Shown here: in pieces, positions 13,001 to 22,619 of the stretch
Layout: each line of letters begins with the position of its first letter
Numbering within the stretch: position 1 is the first letter of the stretch
Assembly: GCF_000699445.3 (NCBI RefSeq)
Contig: NC_067197.1
Coordinates: 10,670,152-10,734,151 of the forward strand
Direction of reading: 5' to 3'
From: Schistosoma haematobium
Taxonomy: Eukaryota > Platyhelminthes > Trematoda > Strigeidida > Schistosomatidae
DNA: 64,000 nucleotides
The notes under the pieces: model-generated
Databases searched by the model: none
Told to the model about the DNA's origin: nothing
Seen by the model: the letters and a program-made list of their open reading frames with translations, nothing else
Program-made: the position numbers and the translations under genes

Positions 13001-14969
13001 CGACTACAAAATAGGACCAGGCACACATATTCATCGGTCCAAGTTGCCACACCTCATTAGCACAAAATAAACATTCATAGTTAATTCAGTGGTGATAATA
13101 TATAAAAGAAAGATTGCATGTAAGGACATAGTACAGAAAGAGAGAATTAGTTCGTGGAAAGGAAAATATAAAGCAAGTTTAAACCCATAGTTTAAGAGAA
13201 GACAAATAGTGTGTACACCTACGCCATCGTGATCGATTCTGAGCCACGTCACCCAGAGTCCCCAACCATTGGTTACGGTAGTCGCGCGGACCCAAACCAA
13301 ATAGTCTGCATCTACCAAAATGGCTCAGACTGGAAGTTAGTGACATCAAGCACTGATGCCACGTTTTGGTTTGGCCGACCTTAACTTTCTTACAACCATC
13401 CCCAACACTAGTCAGCATTGCGCGTCGTGCTAGTCGGTATTCGGACATACGTAACGTGTGGCCCAACCATCTCATCCGGTGAACATTTAGAACCTTACCA
13501 ACTGACGTAGCATTATTCCCCAATACCCTGCGTCTAACCTAACTTAAAAACAGCACAAAGGAAAATACACACAAATCCCAAGTGATTCAAGATGAACGTT
13601 AACCCAGGACATAGTACAAAATGTATTGATGAACGTGGCCTATTTTAGACAATCACTGAGTAGGATTTGGATTTGATATTACTCAAGTGTATAAAACCTA
13701 GTGAAAATCCTTACTCACTTGGACAGCTTCGTCATACTTAGTATCATAACCCGTCCTCACCAGTCGAATAGTAAAAACACAATGGCTTCGACTGGACTCA
13801 ACATTCAATGCCGTTTGTCCTATTCGGCGGCGTTTTTGACCTGAAAAGAATTTAAAAAATCAATAATTCATGTTTCTAAGAGTTGCACAGGATGATCTTA
13901 TTAGGAAGCAACGCGAAACGGTTGCGTGACCTGTTTTCCCAGTTACTTAGTAGTTAACACTAACATTTTAAGCTTTGAGAAACTAGGGCAACAAAAACAA
14001 CAAGCATTTAATTACCTGCACATAACACATCAAGAGCCTCGTCGGCCGACTTAACTTCTACTTCAACCCCTCCATAAACATACACATTTCTTTGGGAATC
14101 TTCCCGCAATATCCGAGTTGTTAAATTCCTGAATATAAAAACACTTGTTATAAATTATACTACCTTCCTGGTAAGTCTGAAACATCTTGAAGTAGATCGT
14201 ATATACTGTTGTTATACACTTCAATGAGGGATACGAAGACAGCAAACAAAGACTTCCATGGAATGTTCACCGATATCGACTCGCAAGTTCTTTCAACCAT
14301 ACTCGCAGGTTTAACATCAGATCTACTAAATCAAGTGAAGCCTAATAGTTACTTTGGCAAGCGCGAACGCTGCTGGAAATCAGATCGATGACGGTCCATG
14401 AGTGCATCTGCTTCTGACTGAATAATAAACCCGTTGAAACCATCGGGTTTTACCACCTAGAATTTCGTGATTAATGAGAACTACGTACATATTTTTTTGT
14501 CTGGAACTGTCCGATAGAATTAAAAATAACATCAAGTGAACGTGGTAAAATGCCAGGGTCCTTTGAAGACCCCTCCATAGAGTAGGTTTTGCCACTGCCA
14601 GTAACCCCATAAGTGAACAGTAAGCCTGTAGGAAAACTTAGCTGAGTAACAAACTTATACCATTTTTCCCATGCAAAAAGTCAGTGACCAGAGGGAAAGC
14701 AACTTTTTGAAATACAACATCTTGTCCTGCATCAGGTGGAAGAACGCAAGTGAATGAGTGCGAAGTCTGTGTTAACATATTAAAATAGATTACTATGAGC
14801 ATACTTCTTTCCTATTCCCAGAGCGGTGACCGACAGACTTTATGGTTTTTCCATCACAAACCTCAATACAGGAAATCCCCTGGGAGTAAAACGGCTTGAT
14901 ACGACAGAAAACCTCCACATTTTGAGTGTGTAACGAGTCAACCTCTTTGGAAATTAAAGAACTACGCAT
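1..14969 (-). CDS. KIF23: KIF23/MKLP1-type mitotic kinesin, multi-exon gene, 3' end off window
   Basis: Plus-end kinesin of the centralspindlin complex; in animals it bundles midzone microtubules and works in cytokinesis with the CYK4/RACGAP1 partner. Thirteen exons join with consistent phases: 14969-14805, 14766-14661, 14625-14489, 14456-14353, 14325-14164, 14128-14016, 13840-13719, 12422-12320, 11636-11401, 10249-10082, 9990-9550, 4205-3843 and 61 to beyond 1. Visible motifs are P-loop GVTGSGKT near residue 98, switch I NVESSRSH near 274, switch II DLAGSER near 317, [14 protein letters not shown], and a C-terminal [10 protein letters not shown] plus the start of an Arf-binding tail. The start ATG at 14969 is the first in-frame ATG of exon 1; an upstream TTG is not a credible start. 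About 760 residues are seen. The vertebrate protein is about 960, and part of its coiled coil was not found. Introns grow from 27-38 bp at the 5' end to several kb. Family assignment is strong; exact splice sites are inferred by eye. Confidence 0.9.
62..531. other. KIF23 intron, unassigned DNA
   Basis: AT-rich intron sequence with no gene or recognised repeat, ending in a GTCA repeat (525-540) that is the tail of D1. The minus-strand reading across 7-315 is a chance frame. Confidence 0.6.
532..797 (-). mobile_element. RTE-like family D 3' UTR fragment (D1), interrupted
   Basis: This stretch matches, base by base with scattered changes, the 3' untranslated part of the D copies at 13.0 and 22.6 kb. 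It starts beside a GTCA repeat (525-540), the tail of the element on the minus strand. It resumes for about 29 bases at 3627-3655 after the A1 insertion. It is 5'-truncated and has no coding part. Confidence 0.75.
798..3626 (+). mobile_element. RTE-like non-LTR retrotransposon A1
   Basis: The insertion is bounded by a perfect 13-bp duplication, catgtcacccaga, at 785-797 and 3627-3639. It keeps a 5' untranslated part (798-1137) similar to that of D3 in reverse, a broken ORF, a 3' UTR and a TGAC-repeat tail. It lies antisense in the KIF23 intron between exons 12 and 13 and splits fragment D1. Confidence 0.85.
1138..3390 (+). pseudogene. A1 endonuclease/reverse transcriptase remnant
   Basis: The N-terminal part is the C-terminal half of an APE-type endonuclease: [51 protein letters not shown] linker reaches FNWPSATQ and then jumps by deletion to [10 protein letters not shown] inside the RT. 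RT motifs include [22 protein letters not shown] and [10 protein letters not shown], so the catalytic YADD is present. A frameshift near 2,640 and stops around 2,960-3,180 break the C-terminal region, which still reads [12 protein letters not shown] and [15 protein letters not shown] to a stop at 3388. The endonuclease N-terminus and RT fingers are missing, so the copy is dead. Confidence 0.85.
3843..4205 (-). CDS. KIF23: KIF23 exon 12 (phospho-motif and tail)
   Basis: 121 residues, starting [16 protein letters not shown]. They include [18 protein letters not shown], equivalent to the Aurora B and 14-3-3 site of the vertebrate protein, and [20 protein letters not shown], the segment preceding the Arf-binding fold. 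Acceptor ACAG and donor GTAAGT, phase 0 both sides. Confidence 0.88.
4493..5000 (+). mobile_element. short non-autonomous element SB1 with family B tail
   Basis: A roughly 508-bp repeat flanked by a perfect 11-bp duplication, tcagaaagtgt (4482-4492 and 5001-5011). It is closely similar to copies at 47.6 and 57.2 kb. It has no open frame of its own. Its last 60 bases (gtgtggcgcatatgtatt, ttgtaccaatatctatg, then AAT repeats) match the 3' end of element B1. The head shows no tRNA-like boxes. Confidence 0.8.
5012..5542. other. KIF23 intron, unassigned DNA
   Basis: Between SB1 and B1. I looked here on the minus strand for a missing coiled-coil exon and saw none. Confidence 0.5.
5628..5727 (+). 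repeat. ATT microsatellite
   Basis: About 100 bp of ATT with interruptions (GTC, ACT). It produces long poly-Asn and poly-Ile frames on the two strands that should not be read as genes. It lies inside the target-site duplications of B1. Confidence 0.95.
5828..8322 (+). pseudogene. B1 endonuclease/reverse transcriptase, internally deleted with one nonsense codon
   Basis: The endonuclease opens with [20 protein letters not shown], then loses its middle near 5,985 and resumes at [18 protein letters not shown] and [11 protein letters not shown] after a frame change. The linker leads to GRWAEFFEG, a TAG at 6667-6669, then FNWPAAPAT. From there the RT is open: [68 protein letters not shown], then [31 protein letters not shown] and [10 protein letters not shown]. 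All core RT motifs including YADD are intact, so the missing endonuclease part and the stop are the main lesions. Confidence 0.88.
8567..9549. other. KIF23 intron, unassigned DNA
   Basis: AT-rich, with no coding pattern on the minus strand. A donor-like GTAAGC near 8,975 has no convincing exon attached. Confidence 0.5.
9550..9990 (-). CDS. KIF23: KIF23 exon 11 (neck and coiled-coil start)
   Basis: A 147-residue open exon with an acidic stretch and then [20 protein letters not shown] and [20 protein letters not shown]. These align in order with the neck of MKLP1, where the centralspindlin partner binds. The donor GTAAGT follows AGG in phase 0. Confidence 0.85.
10019..10067. repeat. TA dinucleotide microsatellite
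   Basis: About 23 TA units nearly fill the 91-bp KIF23 intron between exons 11 and 10, leaving the GTGAGT donor at 10081 and the TTTTAG acceptor near 9991 on the minus strand. Confidence 0.95.
10082..10249 (-). CDS. KIF23: KIF23 exon 10 (end of motor)
   Basis: Encodes [20 protein letters not shown], the last motor helix, followed by a proline-rich [20 protein letters not shown] and a serine-rich segment. This resembles the motor-neck junction of KIF23. The exon is separated from exon 11 by a 91-bp intron made largely of TA repeats. Confidence 0.85.
10250..12319. other. KIF23 introns around exon 9, unassigned DNA
   Basis: Apart from exon 9 (11401-11636), this stretch shows no gene or recognisable repeat. 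Confidence 0.5.
11401..11636 (-). CDS. KIF23: KIF23 exon 9
   Basis: Encodes [20 protein letters not shown], then a TTTT-containing loop, [20 protein letters not shown] and EEYEETM, the microtubule-binding half of the motor. Both splice sites have consensus dinucleotides and the phases match their neighbours. Confidence 0.92.
12320..12422 (-). CDS. KIF23: KIF23 exon 8 (switch II)
   Basis: Encodes [20 protein letters not shown] and then [21 protein letters not shown] is the canonical kinesin switch II. The donor is GTAGGC, phase 1. The 1.3-kb intron before it holds the D2 retroelement fragment. Confidence 0.92.
12423..12989. other. KIF23 intron, unassigned DNA
   Basis: AT-rich intron sequence upstream of D2 with no recognised feature. 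Confidence 0.5.
12990..13545 (-). mobile_element. RTE-like family D 3' fragment (D2)
   Basis: On the minus strand the 5'-truncated fragment encodes the RT C-terminal domain: [40 protein letters not shown] and [20 protein letters not shown], then a 3' UTR of about 200 bp. It is nearly identical to D3 but keeps about 65 bp of the 3' UTR that D3 has lost. It lies in a KIF23 intron in the same orientation as the gene. Confidence 0.85.
13719..13840 (-). CDS. KIF23: KIF23 exon 7 (switch I)
   Basis: Encodes [20 protein letters not shown], including the switch I motif NxxSSRSH that senses the gamma phosphate of ATP. It ends phase 0 at CAA before GTGAGTAAG. Confidence 0.92.
14016..14128 (-). CDS. KIF23: KIF23 exon 6
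   Basis: Encodes [20 protein letters not shown] and then [13 protein letters not shown], matching the LREDxxxxxYVxGxxEVEV segment of MKLP1 motors. It ends in phase 1 before a 175-bp intron. Confidence 0.9.
14129..14163 (-). other. cluster of tiny KIF23 introns (one of five)
   Basis: This 35-bp GT-AG intron is one of five consecutive short introns: 14767-14804 (38 bp), 14626-14660 (35), 14457-14488 (32), 14326-14352 (27) and 14129-14163 (35). All are on the minus strand and each is needed to keep frame or skip a stop. Confidence 0.8.
14164..14325 (-). CDS. KIF23: KIF23 exon 5
   Basis: Encodes the rest of the motor insertion and then [20 protein letters not shown], the conserved kinesin SYIEIYNE-type strand. 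Phase 2 in and phase 2 out; the following intron is 35 bp. Confidence 0.88.
14353..14456 (-). CDS. KIF23: KIF23 exon 4
   Basis: Encodes [20 protein letters not shown] and then [14 protein letters not shown], part of the long motor insertion typical of MKLP1 proteins. It ends in phase 2 at CCAAA before GTAACT. Reading through would meet TAA at once, which supports the 27-bp intron that follows. Confidence 0.82.
14489..14625 (-). CDS. KIF23: KIF23 exon 3 (P-loop)
   Basis: Encodes [19 protein letters not shown], the nucleotide-binding P-loop, and then [18 protein letters not shown]. The GVTGSGKT variant and the following LPRSLD and IFNSIG segments point to KIF23 rather than other kinesins. The next intron is 32 bp. 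Confidence 0.92.
14661..14766 (-). CDS. KIF23: KIF23 exon 2
   Basis: Encodes [20 protein letters not shown] and then [16 protein letters not shown], the kinesin segment just before the P-loop. It is bounded by an ACAG acceptor and a GTATAAG donor, and ends in phase 1. The next intron is 35 bp. Confidence 0.87.
14805..14969 (-). CDS. KIF23: KIF23 exon 1 (start and first motor strand)
   Basis: The exon encodes about 55 residues from [11 protein letters not shown] through [10 protein letters not shown], the first beta strand of the kinesin motor, to GNRKE. The donor GTATGC follows GAA in phase 0. The following intron is only 38 bp (14767-14804). An additional upstream non-coding or trans-spliced leader exon is possible but not visible. 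Confidence 0.82.
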
Positions 14970-15580
14970 TAGAGAATACGTCCAGTAAGGCCAGACGAAA
15001 CTACCCAACCAACAAAAAACAAATCGATTGGACGCCTACAATCGCCCAGATCTACCAATACTGCATATAAACAAACAAAGTCAAGGAAAAGTAAATGGAT
15101 TCTCAAGATCTATAAACTGTCCTATTATAGCAGAGAATTTAAGTGCATTGTTTTAATTTGAAAGGGTTAGAAAGGTTTAGTTAAGAGAGTTTTTTCAAAT
15201 TTGGGGTATTATGTGTCATCTGGGTCACATGTTTTTCAGTTAATTTCACTTTGCTGTATTTCCAGAAGAGCTCATTTGTACTGTTTTCGCTTGACGTCTT
15301 CTGAACAGCTTCCTGTCGGCAGTATATTCATTTTCGCTGAGTGATATACTACCACTTTCTACTCATCATTATAAATGTGTTCAGTCTGTCTGAATAGAAA
15401 AAGATATCTATCTTGATTGTCGCTGTCGCGTGCCTATCTACTGCTAAATTTTCGTTCACGGTACGAAGCTTCACAACTCATAACGGTGAGTAGATCAAGT
15501 TAGATATTTGGTAATCCACTTGGAATTTTTATGAAGCGTGATGCAACACAACTCTGACTGTAGCATTCCTGACGCTACTG
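14970..15580. other. upstream region of KIF23
   Basis: Should contain the KIF23 promoter or a trans-splice acceptor. I cannot point to a specific site. Confidence 0.4.
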
Positions 15581-16440
15581 CCGGTCCTAAGCACGAGTAA
15601 AGGAACAGGGCTTGGAACGGGGTCAGCAACCCTATCTCGGAGGATAAAACCCTACTAAAAAAACACCAACCAGAATAGTCAACTTAAACCATTTAGACTC
15701 TTCCCTCCGAGTTCAAGGAAATATTATGACGCCTCACGATAAAAGCCGACACTCCTTTGAAGCCATGAAAACGATGAACCTCCTAACAAACAGAGCATTA
15801 ATCAATATAGATAAATGGAATTCTCGGACAGTGTGGGAGACCGGGAAAGCCAACCAAGTAGCTGAATAAATTACAGGACACAATTTGGTGGTTCTCGCAA
15901 TAAGTGAAACCCATTAAACCCAACCTGGACAGAAAAGTATAGAATCAGGATAGATTCCAATGTACTCTGATCATGGAAATGAAAATGCTCAATATGTTCG
16001 GTAAGTTGCTCTCACTCTGCACAACGAAGCATGAACAGCACTTATAAGATGGGAATCTCAGGGATCCAGGATCATCAAAGCAGAATTCAAGACAGGTAAG
16101 GAGGGAATCACAATGAATGTTATCCAGTGCTATGGACCCATCATTGATAATAACAGAGACAATAAAGATCGCTTTTGCGAGAGGCTACAATTAGTCATAG
16201 AGAAGTGCTCAGATAAAGAAGTGACCATCCTGATGGGAGACCTGAACAACAAAGTCAGAATGGACAACATCAGATATGAGAAATCATAGGACAACATGGA
16301 CTGGGAGAAAGGAACAAGAATGATGGGAGATTTTAAAATTTGTGTGCATTCAACAAAATGGTTGTAGGTGGCATTATAATAGCCCACAAACTCACTCAAG
16401 AATCTATATCCGTCTCACCGGATCATGTTATAAAGAAACT
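15581..16440 (+). mobile_element. endonuclease relic of non-LTR family C (C1)
   Basis: The leader (about 15,585-15,760) matches the leader of the copy at 40.2 kb. The degraded endonuclease reads WNSRTVWETGKANQVAE, SETH, IMNVIQCY-like and ILMGDLNNKVRMDN with several stops and frame breaks. It ends in a YISVSPDHVI-like segment, where a different element begins. No RT of this family follows. Confidence 0.7.
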
Positions 16441-18560
16441 GATATAAACACACTAGTCAGTCTTACAAGAACGACCTGCTATCGAATTTAGTACCGACTC
16501 CTCCACAATTATCAAAATCCTTATAAATAAACTTAGATGTTCTGAACCACAAAGAGGCAACATATTTATTAAGGACAGTCAAGTATAGGAAGATTAAAAA
16601 CTTAAAACAGAACTTTTTAGTGCGCTACTTTGTGCCTCGTCAAAGAGTAAAAACCCACTGAATGAGTCAGAGCTTACCCCGACACCTTGTGAAATCACTA
16701 TTGTGGACTTCTATGCACAAAATAATGCAGTTGGAACAGTGAAACACTCTGACACTAAGGGATCAGATGTTTTACAGCTACCATGTTAAAATGTGGAAGT
16801 GATGCGTTTTGTGTTATACTTCTCAAACCATTTACGATTTCACTCTATAAAGTGTTACTCCACCACCTGCCAAACTACACATATCATTTCCAAAATTAGT
16901 CTACCTGAAGCAAATGCTGAAAACTACTAGCTTATAACAATAACTATGTAGAGTGATAGAGAAAGTGGTTAAGTCGGCACTAGTTCGACGTTTACTTGCT
17001 CATAGTCTAATCACGACATGCCTGCAAGTTCACTTGAATGATATGTGGAATTATGGCCTAATTCAGAATTAGTACGTTCATCTTTGTTACTACAATAAAA
17101 GACCTTATACCAAAATTACAGATTTTTCATTATGCGACTGCCTATTGCATAAGATCCTACATGAAAGTCTCATCATTCTCTATACTGACTCGTTCAGTCA
17201 TGACATCAGTAATATGATGTCCAGCGCTTCTGAAGAACACATTTGGGCTGGAGAGAGAATAACATATTCGATGCGAAAAGGGATAAGTCACACATAATGA
17301 CCACGTCTGCAAGGCCGAGCCTTGTCATGTAGAACAATTTTTCGCGAGTTCGCCTTTCTCAACTTTCTTTTAGCGTTACATGTTGAGTGTAAATTTTCCT
17401 GATAATCACACGCTCCGCTTCAAAGATCGTGTGTTTAGAAACCAATACCACTACAGGCATAACTCAAAAACGAGACAATGGGCTCTTTGTATCAGTTCTA
17501 CTCCTCAACTTTGAAAAAGCCTTTGATAGGGTCCCCCACAAAAGGCTTCTCGTCGAACTGTAGTCCTTCGCAATTAATAGTCCACCATATTCATGGTGTT
17601 CCTTATTCCTAACCGAACCCGGACAGACGGTAAAGTATAATGACTCTCTCATCACCGAAACCAACAACTAGTGAAAATGTTCGGAAAAACATATTAAATC
17701 CACTCTTGTTTCTCGTTTATAAAATCGGTATATGTAAACCCACAAGATTTTAGAGACCACACTTGTGTGCTGACACTGTCAAAATAGTACAAAGCTTTAA
17801 ATGGAAGTATATCCCAGATTAAAAGTGACATTGATAGTCAATCAGTCTGAGACGAAGAACGGCAGTCACAATTTAACCACAACAAGTGTGGTATCATAAA
17901 TTTTGAGAAACATCCCTGTGGACTGTTACATTACTCAAGTAATTGTAGAGCTCAGACTCTCAACTCAGCTCACGTTCTATGTATCTACTACAAAAAAAGG
18001 TTGAAATTCGCAGAACATGTCTCCTCTATTATCTCCAAATCTATACACTGATGAGTTTCATAATTGGGAATTTCTTTGCAAAAGAGGCTGTGCTCACCCT
18101 TTTCAGAATATGTATATGACTTTCTCTTGAATACTATCAAACAATCTACTCAAACATGGAAACCAAAGATGCCTCACACGTCCACAACTGGAATGTGTTT
18201 CGGCCCTCGAGTTCACAGGCAGATGCAAACACCCCTCCTTAGAACCTTTATGGCGCCGTCAACTAAGAAACGATTTACTATTTTTTAGTAAAGAATTCAT
18301 AATCTTTCATTTCTTACCTCTAGCAAAACTTTTACCCATGCCCCTGCCTACAGATTTAGAAACGACGCACATACACTAATAACGGTAAAACACCGAAAAC
18401 AAATATGTTCTAAGTTTTGTACATTGCGTATGGTTTATCGCACAACAAGCTACCACTATTTATCCGAAATTATGACCCTGTCATCCAGTTTAAAATATTA
18501 ACAATCTCGTTCTTAGACCTTAACGAGCTTCATTTACTATCCCTGAAACTCCCAACAATA
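16441..18560 (+). mobile_element. CR1-like non-LTR retrotransposon relic
   Basis: Broken reading frames contain VIEKVVKSALVRRLLAHSLI near 16,950 and VSVLLLNFEKAFDRVPHKRL near 17,500, the RT motif A region of CR1-type elements. The C-terminal part near 18,250-18,560 reads IHNLSFLTSSKTFTHAPAYR, then HRKQICSKF and NKLPLFIRNYDPVIQFK. Stops and frameshifts are frequent, and no catalytic YADD box was found. Boundaries are approximate. Confidence 0.72.
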
Positions 18561-21500
18561 CAGAAGCTCGAGCCGTCCAACTTGCTAGCAACATGGGACA
18601 AGAAGATGAAATGTATTTCAACAGGCTGTTGAACACAGAGCTTAGTTCAAAGCAAACTTAAAACATAACACAAACGTTATATAGTCAAACACCACAAGTG
18701 GAGGGTGGGTAGCGTTTTTGGCCGGCAAACCTGCTGGTGGAGAGCATGGCAATTAACAGTATCGAAATTAATGTGCTGACAAACGCAAATAGAAATAAAT
18801 GAGTACAACTGAACATATTATATTTGGAGTTCACAATAAACACGCAGTCAAGTGCAAAGGAATAATCACTTGGTACAAATAACACAAGGAGGCGACGATG
18901 ACCCACTCACTGCTGTAGGGCAGGACATTTTGTCTGTTTGGGGCCCCTTATTGTCTGGTGAGATGTAGCTAATCAATGGTATTGATGTTACTCTCCTATT
19001 TCAACCACCTCTTTGACTCATGCTTGTAACTAACCTCACTTCCTACAGAACAATGGTATTACAAACTAGATTGAACAACTACCCTAAATAAAAGTTCAGC
19101 AATGACTCTACGAAGATAGTAATAATGAAAAACAGGTAAAAACAAGAGCTGTTTCCTTCACTATTTTTTTGGGGAATCTGCACAACTTTACACCTTTCAG
19201 TGTCTTTGGATCTCTTCCATTCATATAGCCTTTTATCTATTTATTATCAAACCACTAGCTCGCTTTTCCTAATCAGTCTAAGTACACTTGCGTAGCAATC
19301 AATCCAATTAAAAGGTACCAAGTCCAAGTAAATGTACCTTAATTTTTCATCACAGCTGACTCAACTCATCGGTCATGAGCATTGTTAGTTCAGCTTCTCA
19401 TCTTTTTTCTTTTCTTATCTCTTTCAGAACTGTCGTTATACATCACCGAAAACATATATGGAACATATGACTTCGATTTACGCTCCAATTTATGCATCCA
19501 ATATTTCGGGAAGATTTATATTTGTGTCTGATAGAAGCCTGTTATACCTGTTATCTGGATAACTCTATCAAGAAGTACAAAGTAATACTTTGAAGTTCAT
19601 GTTTCCTGCTAACAGATCACGAATTTGTTGTGGTATTGGTTCCTAAACATACAATCTTCAAAGCTGAAAATATAATTATTGAGGAGATTTACTTAAAACA
19701 TGTAATACTAATAAAGGGTCGAGTATGGGGAACATTAAATCGGATGGCATGGCTCAGCCTTGCAGACGTGGTCATTACGTGGAACTTATTACTATTAACA
19801 TTTAATATATTACTCTATCCTCAGCTCAAATGTAATCTTCAGAATTGCTAATTATTGTGTTGTTAATTATTACAATTCGACGAGTCAGTGTAGACAACGA
19901 CGTGACTTCCACGTAAGATCTTATAGATTAAACAGTCATATCATGACATATCTACAATTTTGGGATTAGGTCTATTATTATAGTATTACCTGTAACAAAC
20001 TAAACTATATATCTACAAATTCACCAAAATACTTCTTGTTATTTATAAACAGCTCTGGACCTGCATTAATTTTTGACCACTAATTGCTCACTGCAACGCA
20101 ACTCCCACAAAGCATGGCAATGATTACATTAGATAATCGAGTTATATTAACACACATATTCTTGTGTACGTGAATTTAAATCCCTAATTCTATATCCAGT
20201 GTATCCAATGGCATATCAACAGGACTAAGTGACTTATAACAGTAGCAACTGTAACAGTTTGATTCTGTCTGTAAGCCGGTATAATAATATATTCCTGCAA
20301 GGGCAGGTACACGCCATTTTTACAGGCATGATCTACAAATTACAATATTTTATGGCTCACAGTATGCATGTTAAATAAATATAGTCTCTGAAAATGAATA
20401 TCAGTTCATTCCTTCACATATACTGATTAGTCTTCAAAATATTTTCAAAAGTGGTATCGCGTCCACGTTACATACCAGATCCAATCTTGGAATAATTGTG
20501 TTAGGGTTATTGTCGTGCTAAGTATTTGTGTAATGCAACTTTTTGGGTTCATAGTTGCTATAAAGTGGACTTGGAGAGGGCTTGATGTTAACTATGACCT
20601 TGGGAAAACACGTACGTCTAGTTTGTTCCAGATGTCAGAAGTTCCATAGCCGTGCCCTCAGAGTACGATTCTGAAAAAAGAGAAATCGGGGGGAAAACCC
20701 ATAACTATGTTGTTCATTGTCTGATTTATTTTTCATCCGATGCACGCCACACAGTCTTAAATTCCGAGTTAGCATGTTATAGGTTGTCTTGGTAGAATAA
20801 CTAGTCCAGCATAAAATGATGAGAGTAGGAGAACAACCTCAATATTGCAGATTGATTGACATGTTATCAATCATAAAGAGGGTGATACAAATAAAATGTT
20901 CTACCTCACAAACATGGTTGGATTAAAGTCATCGCCCTCTTCATCAATGCTTGATGGTCAGTAACTCCACCTTCCCTCCTTTTTTGATGTTGGACTCATT
21001 TAAGCTTATTTTTTGGATATGTATCATACCTCACACAATGCTCTGTGTTTCACACCCTGTAGGAAAACACTTTCTATAAGTACTATTTTACAAGCTTATC
21101 AGGCAGATACAAATTATGGACTGCGGGTAAGGCATCGATGAAATGCCTCGATTGACTATATTATAAAGTATAGGTTGCCAATCAGAGTATAGGCTAGAAG
21201 GGCATATTGTAGGATGGCGGTTAACCAAAGTAAGCAGAAAAGTATAGAGGTATATGAGTTATAGATATGGCGACGAGTGGTGAAACAATATTATTGGCAA
21301 GTCAATATAGTGTACTGGAGAGTAAAAGGCTGATAAAGAATAGACAAGAAGGAACCCACCTTAACTTGGTGTTGATGTTATTTTGTTCTATCCTAATGGG
21401 TTGATAGGTAACAGATTCCATAGATGCAAGACAACTGGTAGTAGGCAGTTGATTGCGTGGTTCTCTTGACATTTTAGGGTAGTACTGGGCATCTCATGGC

Positions 21501-21629
21501 GACAGAAAATCGATGGGGCCAGTAAGTTACCTGTCTACTTAAAGTAAAATATTGGGGAGGAAAAAGTAACTAATACAACTACAAAGTAGGTAAATAAGGG
21601 AAGTTGGTCTATACATGTAGCGAGCCTAT
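18561..21629. other. intergenic DNA without assigned features
   Basis: No gene recognised on either strand. The base composition of 18,700-18,960 and 20,560-20,700 is less AT-rich than the surroundings and may be old repeat material. Confidence 0.45.
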
Positions 21630-22020
21630 AATGTCTATGTGGGTTGCAGATGTGTTCGTTTGTGCCAGGTCTGTGCAAGTGAGGGCTTGATCAATAAGTC
21701 TTACAAGCGTATGTAATTCAGCTTCCATGCGTATTTCAGAGGGAATACTGTTTCATATTGATGCACACTTAATGAGGAAGAAGTTTTCCCGAGTTTTTGA
21801 TCTGTATTTCTCAACTTTTACAGTGGATACTTTGTCTCGAAGGTCGTATTCATGTATGTCTTGGGCAAGAACTATATTACATGTGGAATAAGTACGGTTG
21901 TTCAGGAGTTTGAAACAGAGCATCATGTTGAACCTAAGCCTTCTTTTCCGAAGGGGTTCTAGTTCTATGACATGGCATCGGGAACTGTGTTCAGTGAGTG
22001 AGTCGTCCTTGAGTGTTTTG
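21630..22020 (-). mobile_element. degraded non-LTR RT C-terminal fragment
   Basis: The minus strand reads PLRKRRLRFNMMLCFKLLNN, VLAQDIHEYDLRDKVSTVKV, EKYRSKTRENFFLIKCASI, stop, NSIPSEIRMEAELHTLVRLI. This is the R-NFF-x-R-x-x-x-IWNSLP type ending of CR1/jockey-like reverse transcriptases. One TGA replaces the expected Trp, and the fragment shows no RT core. Confidence 0.65.
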
Positions 22021-22619
22021 CGAGTGCAACATACTGTTATCTGAAAATGGATTAGGATTATTATCTTCTGTTATATTTTTTGTTACAGAAATGAAATGCG
22101 TAACGATCTTGAGAATACTTCTTCATGTTCAAATTTCACAAAATAAAACCTGGTTTGTGACAGTTGTAAACATTATGAGCGACATTTTCGGAGAACTCAA
22201 ACATGACTGGATACAATCCTAATAGATTGTACAATCACCCGAAATCAACATTGAATAGCTTAATTTTATTAAGGTTACGATTGAAGGTTGAAGTTTATTT
22301 ATTCAAAAAGGATCGTTCCGTATTGAAGAATATGTCAGTCTGCAACAACTGAGGTCAAAATCATAATAAATAAACCGATGGTATTTTCAGACTATCATAC
22401 AAAGAAAAAACGGTAAAAAGCCATGTATTTTACAAATAATGATTGTCAACTGAACCAAAAAAATGAACATAACACTAAATGTAGCAGAATGTTAGAAACG
22501 TAACGGTAGATATAGCTAGAAATATCATATAGAAAATATATATGGGTGAACTTTCTTACATGTACTTATGTATCACACAAGAATTGTTTTACAGTCAGAT
22601 CAACCGCAAGTAATTCTGC
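22021..22619. other. intergenic DNA without assigned features
   Basis: AT-rich DNA between the jockey-like relic and D3; nothing recognised. Confidence 0.5.

Noticed and set aside
15000..15008. Upstream start for KIF23 at 15,008
   Set aside because: The codon there is TTG, and the stretch between it and the ATG at 14,969 does not resemble the family N-terminus.
16130..16399. 89-codon minus-strand frame in C1
   Set aside because: Antisense to the degraded endonuclease, which explains the plus strand.
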